From Candidatus Gastranaerophilales bacterium (GTDB taxonomy: Bacteria; Cyanobacteriota; Vampirovibrionia; Gastranaerophilales; Gastranaerophilaceae): DNA of 6,361 nucleotides. The notes beneath the pieces were generated by a model. It was not told the origin of the DNA. It was given only the letters and a program-made list of their open reading frames with translations, and ran no database searches. The translations under genes and the position numbers were made by a program. The stretch's first letter is position 1. Each line of letters begins with the position of its first letter. The DNA is taken from the NCBI GenBank assembly GCA_947625445.1, contig CANQOM010000097.1, forward strand, positions 1-6,361, written 5' to 3'. Shown here piece by piece: positions 3,741 to 6,361 of this stretch.

Positions 3741-6361
3741 TTATTCAATTGTATAGTCGGTTAGTTCAGGAGTACCGAACATTCCTTCAATTTCTTCTAA
3801 TATAGCTGAAGGTTTTCTTGCATTATTCTTTTCAGCTGCTCTTTTTTGAGCTTCTCTGTCTTTTTCTTCAGAAGCATTTGTTAAATGATAGAATCCGGTA
3901 CCGGCAGGAATTAATCTACCGATAATAACGTTTTCTTTCAAGCCTCTTAATAAATCACGCTTACCTTCAACTGCAGCTTCCGTCAAGATTCTTGTTGTTT
4001 CTTGGAATGATGCTGCCGATATAAAGCTTTCTGTATTTAAACTTGCCTTGGTTATACCTAAAAGCACCGCTTCATAAGTAGCTTCTACACCGCCTGCTTC
4101 TTTTACTTTTGCATTTTCTTGTTCTACTTCTTTCAATTCCAAAAATTCACCCGGTAATAATTTTGTATCACCTGATTCAAGAATTTTTACTTTCTTTGTC
4201 ATCTGACGAACGATTACCTCTACATGCTTATCTGCAATTTCAACACCTTGTGAACGATAAACTCTTTGTACTTCGTCAACCAGATATTGTTGAGCAGCTT
4301 CTACTCCGTTCAATCTTATAACATCGTGAGGATTTAACGGACCGCCTGTCAAAGGTTGACCTATTTTTATTTCTTGACCGTTTGCAACAATAATATTTGA
4401 ATCGATAGCATACTTAACTTCTTGTCTTCCACCTTCACCGTTTAAGTATAAACGTGGAACATCATCTTCTATCTCAATTTCAGCTTTACCTGCATATTCT
4501 GCAACTACTGCAGAATCTTTCGGTTTTCTGGCTTCAAGAAGTTCTTCTACACGAGGTAAACCTTGAACGATATCACCCGTTTTTTGTCTTTCAAATACTA
4601 AGGTTGCAATCATATCACCTCTTAATACCAATGAACCATTTTGTACTTGTAACATTGTTCCGGGGCTGATTAAATATGGTCTTCCTACTCTTAATGTAAC
4701 TGACTTATCATCGACTTTTACTACAACACCTGAAATTGTTGATAATTCACCTTTTTCTGATATTACCATATCCATTTTAATTAAATTACCAACTTTTACA
4801 ACCGGTTTAGATTTTAAATCGATTTTTGTTTCATAACTATCTGAAACTAATAATAATCTCCTTACATCCTGATTATTTGATTTTATACTTGCTATAGCGT
4901 CACTGATTGCAAGTACTTGAGTTTTTGCAACAGGAGTTTTTGGTTCTATAATCTGTCCTTCAGAAACTAAAAGTTCTGTTTGCATTGAAGCAGAAGTTTT
5001 TGAAGTACCTTCAACTTCTCTTCTTACGATTAATGTTTCAAGAACAACAATTTTTAAGTTATTATTATCATCAAGTTCTACTTGTCCTTTTAAATGACTT
5101 AAATAACCGTCCATTTGCAGAACTAAACTTGTTCTTGTTAAAACTCCGCCTTCTAAATTTCTAACTCTTGCTCCGTCTTTGTATTGTAATTGAGTAACAG
5201 GTACAAGGTCTATAGCTTCATCTGTTGAATTAAATTTAATAGATACATCTTTTGTATCAATATTAAATCTTTGAACAGGTCTTACTAATATTTGTATAGG
5301 CTGATTTGATATAGATTTTTCATCTAAAGCTGCAACACCTAAATCCTCTTCTAAATCATCAATTTCTATATTATCTTTCTCATTATCAAGAATTGTAACT
5401 ATTGAATCAACTTTAGCTTTAATTTTTGGTGCAATTTCAGTTCCGGCCTTTACAACTTCACCTTCGTCTACTTTTAAATCACCGATTCCGCTTAAATTAT
5501 AAATTTCACCCGGTCTTATTGAAACTTCATGAATCATATCGTTAAATTCTTTTATTTCAACAATACCGTCAATGTGAGCATATAAATCTTTTACAACTTC
5601 CGTTCCGGCAGATACAAAAGTTCCTGACTCAACCATTTTTAATGCTGAATCTTTATTTACCTGATGAATTTCATCCGGAATAAATATTACTTCACCCGGT
5701 TTTGTAATGATTTGATTTTCATCAACTTCAACACCGTTATATCTTATTTCACCTGAGGATGGAACAACATATTCTTCATCCATAAGCTCTGCTATAATCA
5801 TACCGCTTTCAACCACTGTATCAACAGGAGCTTTTACAATATATTTTTCACCTGTCTTTTTAACGGTCCAAATTTGTTCTTTTTTTGTTTGTTCAAATGT
5901 TGCATTTGATGCGGTTATAGAAGCAATAACAATTGTTAACTCTTTACCTTGAACAATTTTCTTTATCTTCTTACCGTCAAATTTAACATCTTCAACAACT
6001 AAATTATCACCAAGTCTGACTTCACCGCCATGTTCCGAAATAATATGAATTTCAGCAAGTTTATCACCTTTTTTAACGGCTTTACCATCTTCAACAAGTA
6101 TTGTAGAACCACCGGGAAGGTTATATACATCTCCGCCAAGTACCCAAACAATTCCGTTTTTACTTGCCGTTCTTGAAATATTACCTTGCCTGTCTTTCTT
6201 TTCGTCTGCAACAAAGTCTTCAAATACTATTTCACCTGATAAATCCGATGTAATATCTTTTGTTGCTTTTTCTGTTAAACGGCTTCCGTCTCCGCCTGAA
6301 ACAGGTTCATAAACTGCAATCTTGTCACCCTTTTTAACTTCTTGTCCTTCTTGTACATAAA
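3741..6361 (-). CDS. rpoC2: RNA polymerase beta' subunit (RpoC2-type), C-terminal part
   Basis: This is the C-terminal 872 residues of the RNA polymerase beta' subunit; the frame runs open through the right edge. Roughly the first 590 visible residues (6359 to about 4590) are a chain of lipoyl/barrel-like (SBHM) units with the pattern V-x(2)-G-x(2)-V-x(2)-G-x(2)-I. The clearest are near 6359-6303, 6101-6048, 5819-5784, 5636-5553, 5477-5391, 4973-4884, 4802-4713 and 4646-4590. They match the SI3 insertion inside the trigger loop of cyanobacterial RpoC2. Trigger-helix and jaw sequence follows: GDIVQGLPRVEELLEARKP at 4577-4521, then NPHDVIRLNGVEAAQQYLVD and HVEVIVRQMTKKVKILESGD. The C-terminal core motif SLNTESFISAASFQETTR and RGLKENVIIGRLIPAGTG come next. 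A charged tail of about 50 residues ends the protein. The GTG at 5816-5814 is an internal valine, not a start. Whether the gene is split (rpoC1/rpoC2) or fused cannot be seen here. Confidence 0.95.
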   Translation of the reverse strand, partial: YVQEGQEVKKGDKIAVYEPVSGGDGSRLTEKATKDITSDLSGEIVFEDFVADEKKDRQGNISRTASKNGIVWVLGGDVYNLPGGSTILVEDGKAVKKGDKLAEIHIISEHGGEVRLGDNLVVEDVKFDGKKIKKIVQGKELTIVIASITASNATFEQTKKEQIWTVKKTGEKYIVKAPVDTVVESGMIIAELMDEEYVVPSSGEIRYNGVEVDENQIITKPGEVIFIPDEIHQVNKDSALKMVESGTFVSAGTEVVKDLYAHIDGIVEIKEFNDMIHEVSIRPGEIYNLSGIGDLKVDEGEVVKAGTEIAPKIKAKVDSIVTILDNEKDNIEIDDLEEDLGVAALDEKSISNQPIQILVRPVQRFNIDTKDVSIKFNSTDEAIDLVPVTQLQYKDGARVRNLEGGVLTRTSLVLQMDGYLSHLKGQVELDDNNNLKIVVLETLIVRREVEGTSKTSASMQTELLVSEGQIIEPKTPVAKTQVLAISDAIASIKSNNQDVRRLLLVSDSYETKIDLKSKPVVKVGNLIKMDMVISEKGELSTISGVVVKVDDKSVTLRVGRPYLISPGTMLQVQNGSLVLRGDMIATLVFERQKTGDIVQGLPRVEELLEARKPKDSAVVAEYAGKAEIEIEDDVPRLYLNGEGGRQEVKYAIDSNIIVANGQEIKIGQPLTGGPLNPHDVIRLNGVEAAQQYLVDEVQRVYRSQGVEIADKHVEVIVRQMTKKVKILESGDTKLLPGEFLELKEVEQENAKVKEAGGVEATYEAVLLGITKASLNTESFISAASFQETTRILTEAAVEGKRDLLRGLKENVIIGRLIPAGTGFYHLTNASEEKDREAQKRAAEKNNARKPSAILEEIEGMFGTPELTDYTIE

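Noticed and set aside
4109..4669. Two plus-strand frames of about 70 codons (4109-4321 and 4454-4669)
   Set aside because: Both lie opposite strongly conserved beta' coding sequence and encode Leu/His-rich peptides typical of antisense shadows.
5814..5816. GTG as the start of a 691-residue protein
   Set aside because: The frame is open for another 181 codons to the right edge, with the same SBHM-type sequence throughout, so this GTG is an internal valine of beta'.
5999..6223. 74-codon minus-strand frame
   Set aside because: Same strand as rpoC but a different frame inside its conserved coding sequence; a shadow. It should not be read as a frameshift, because the rpoC frame is intact here.

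Overview
This AT-rich window looks like a piece of bacterial chromosome from the non-photosynthetic relatives of Cyanobacteria (Melainabacteria/Vampirovibrionia, possibly gut Gastranaerophilales). The main clue is the RNA polymerase beta' fragment at the right end. It carries a very long run of lipoyl/barrel-like (SBHM) units immediately before the trigger-helix motif, as in the SI3 insertion of cyanobacterial RpoC2. Very low GC and Lys/Asn-rich accessory proteins fit the same group. This placement is inference; the window holds no rRNA or other decisive marker.

Layout from left to right: (1) 1-197, minus strand: the first 65 codons of ffh (SRP54), running off the left edge. (2) 198-322: a divergent promoter region. 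(3) 323-1066, plus: an RsuA/RluB-family rRNA pseudouridine synthase. (4) 1067-1253: a spacer whose first ~85 bases are near 40% GC and whose remainder is near 10% GC; it may hold a worn remnant of something mobile. (5) 1254-1601, plus: panD, aspartate 1-decarboxylase, with every key residue at E. coli numbering. (6) 1676-3196, plus: an unrecognised 506-residue protein with one membrane segment, a tandem Glu/Lys/Ala helix and a C-terminal domain with protein-kinase-like motifs. (7) 3206-3670, minus: a small exported protein that may have an NTF2-like fold, convergent with gene 6 across 9 bases. (8) 3682-3726: a 19-bp perfect hairpin flanked by T-runs, the terminator of the polymerase operon. 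(9) 3741 to the right edge, minus: the C-terminal 872 residues of beta'/RpoC2.

Most of the window is housekeeping: protein targeting, ribosome modification, pantothenate/CoA synthesis and transcription. The accessory part is 1602-3682, where the kinase-like membrane protein and the exported protein face each other. They are also the only two genes with clear Shine-Dalgarno sequences, while ffh, the pseudouridine synthase and panD have none. The most interesting signals are the atypical kinase-like domain and the placement of the exported-protein gene, whose ribosome binding site starts at the base after the T-run of the rpoC terminator. That leaves almost no room for a promoter of its own. 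I see no tRNA, rRNA, CRISPR array or intact insertion sequence.
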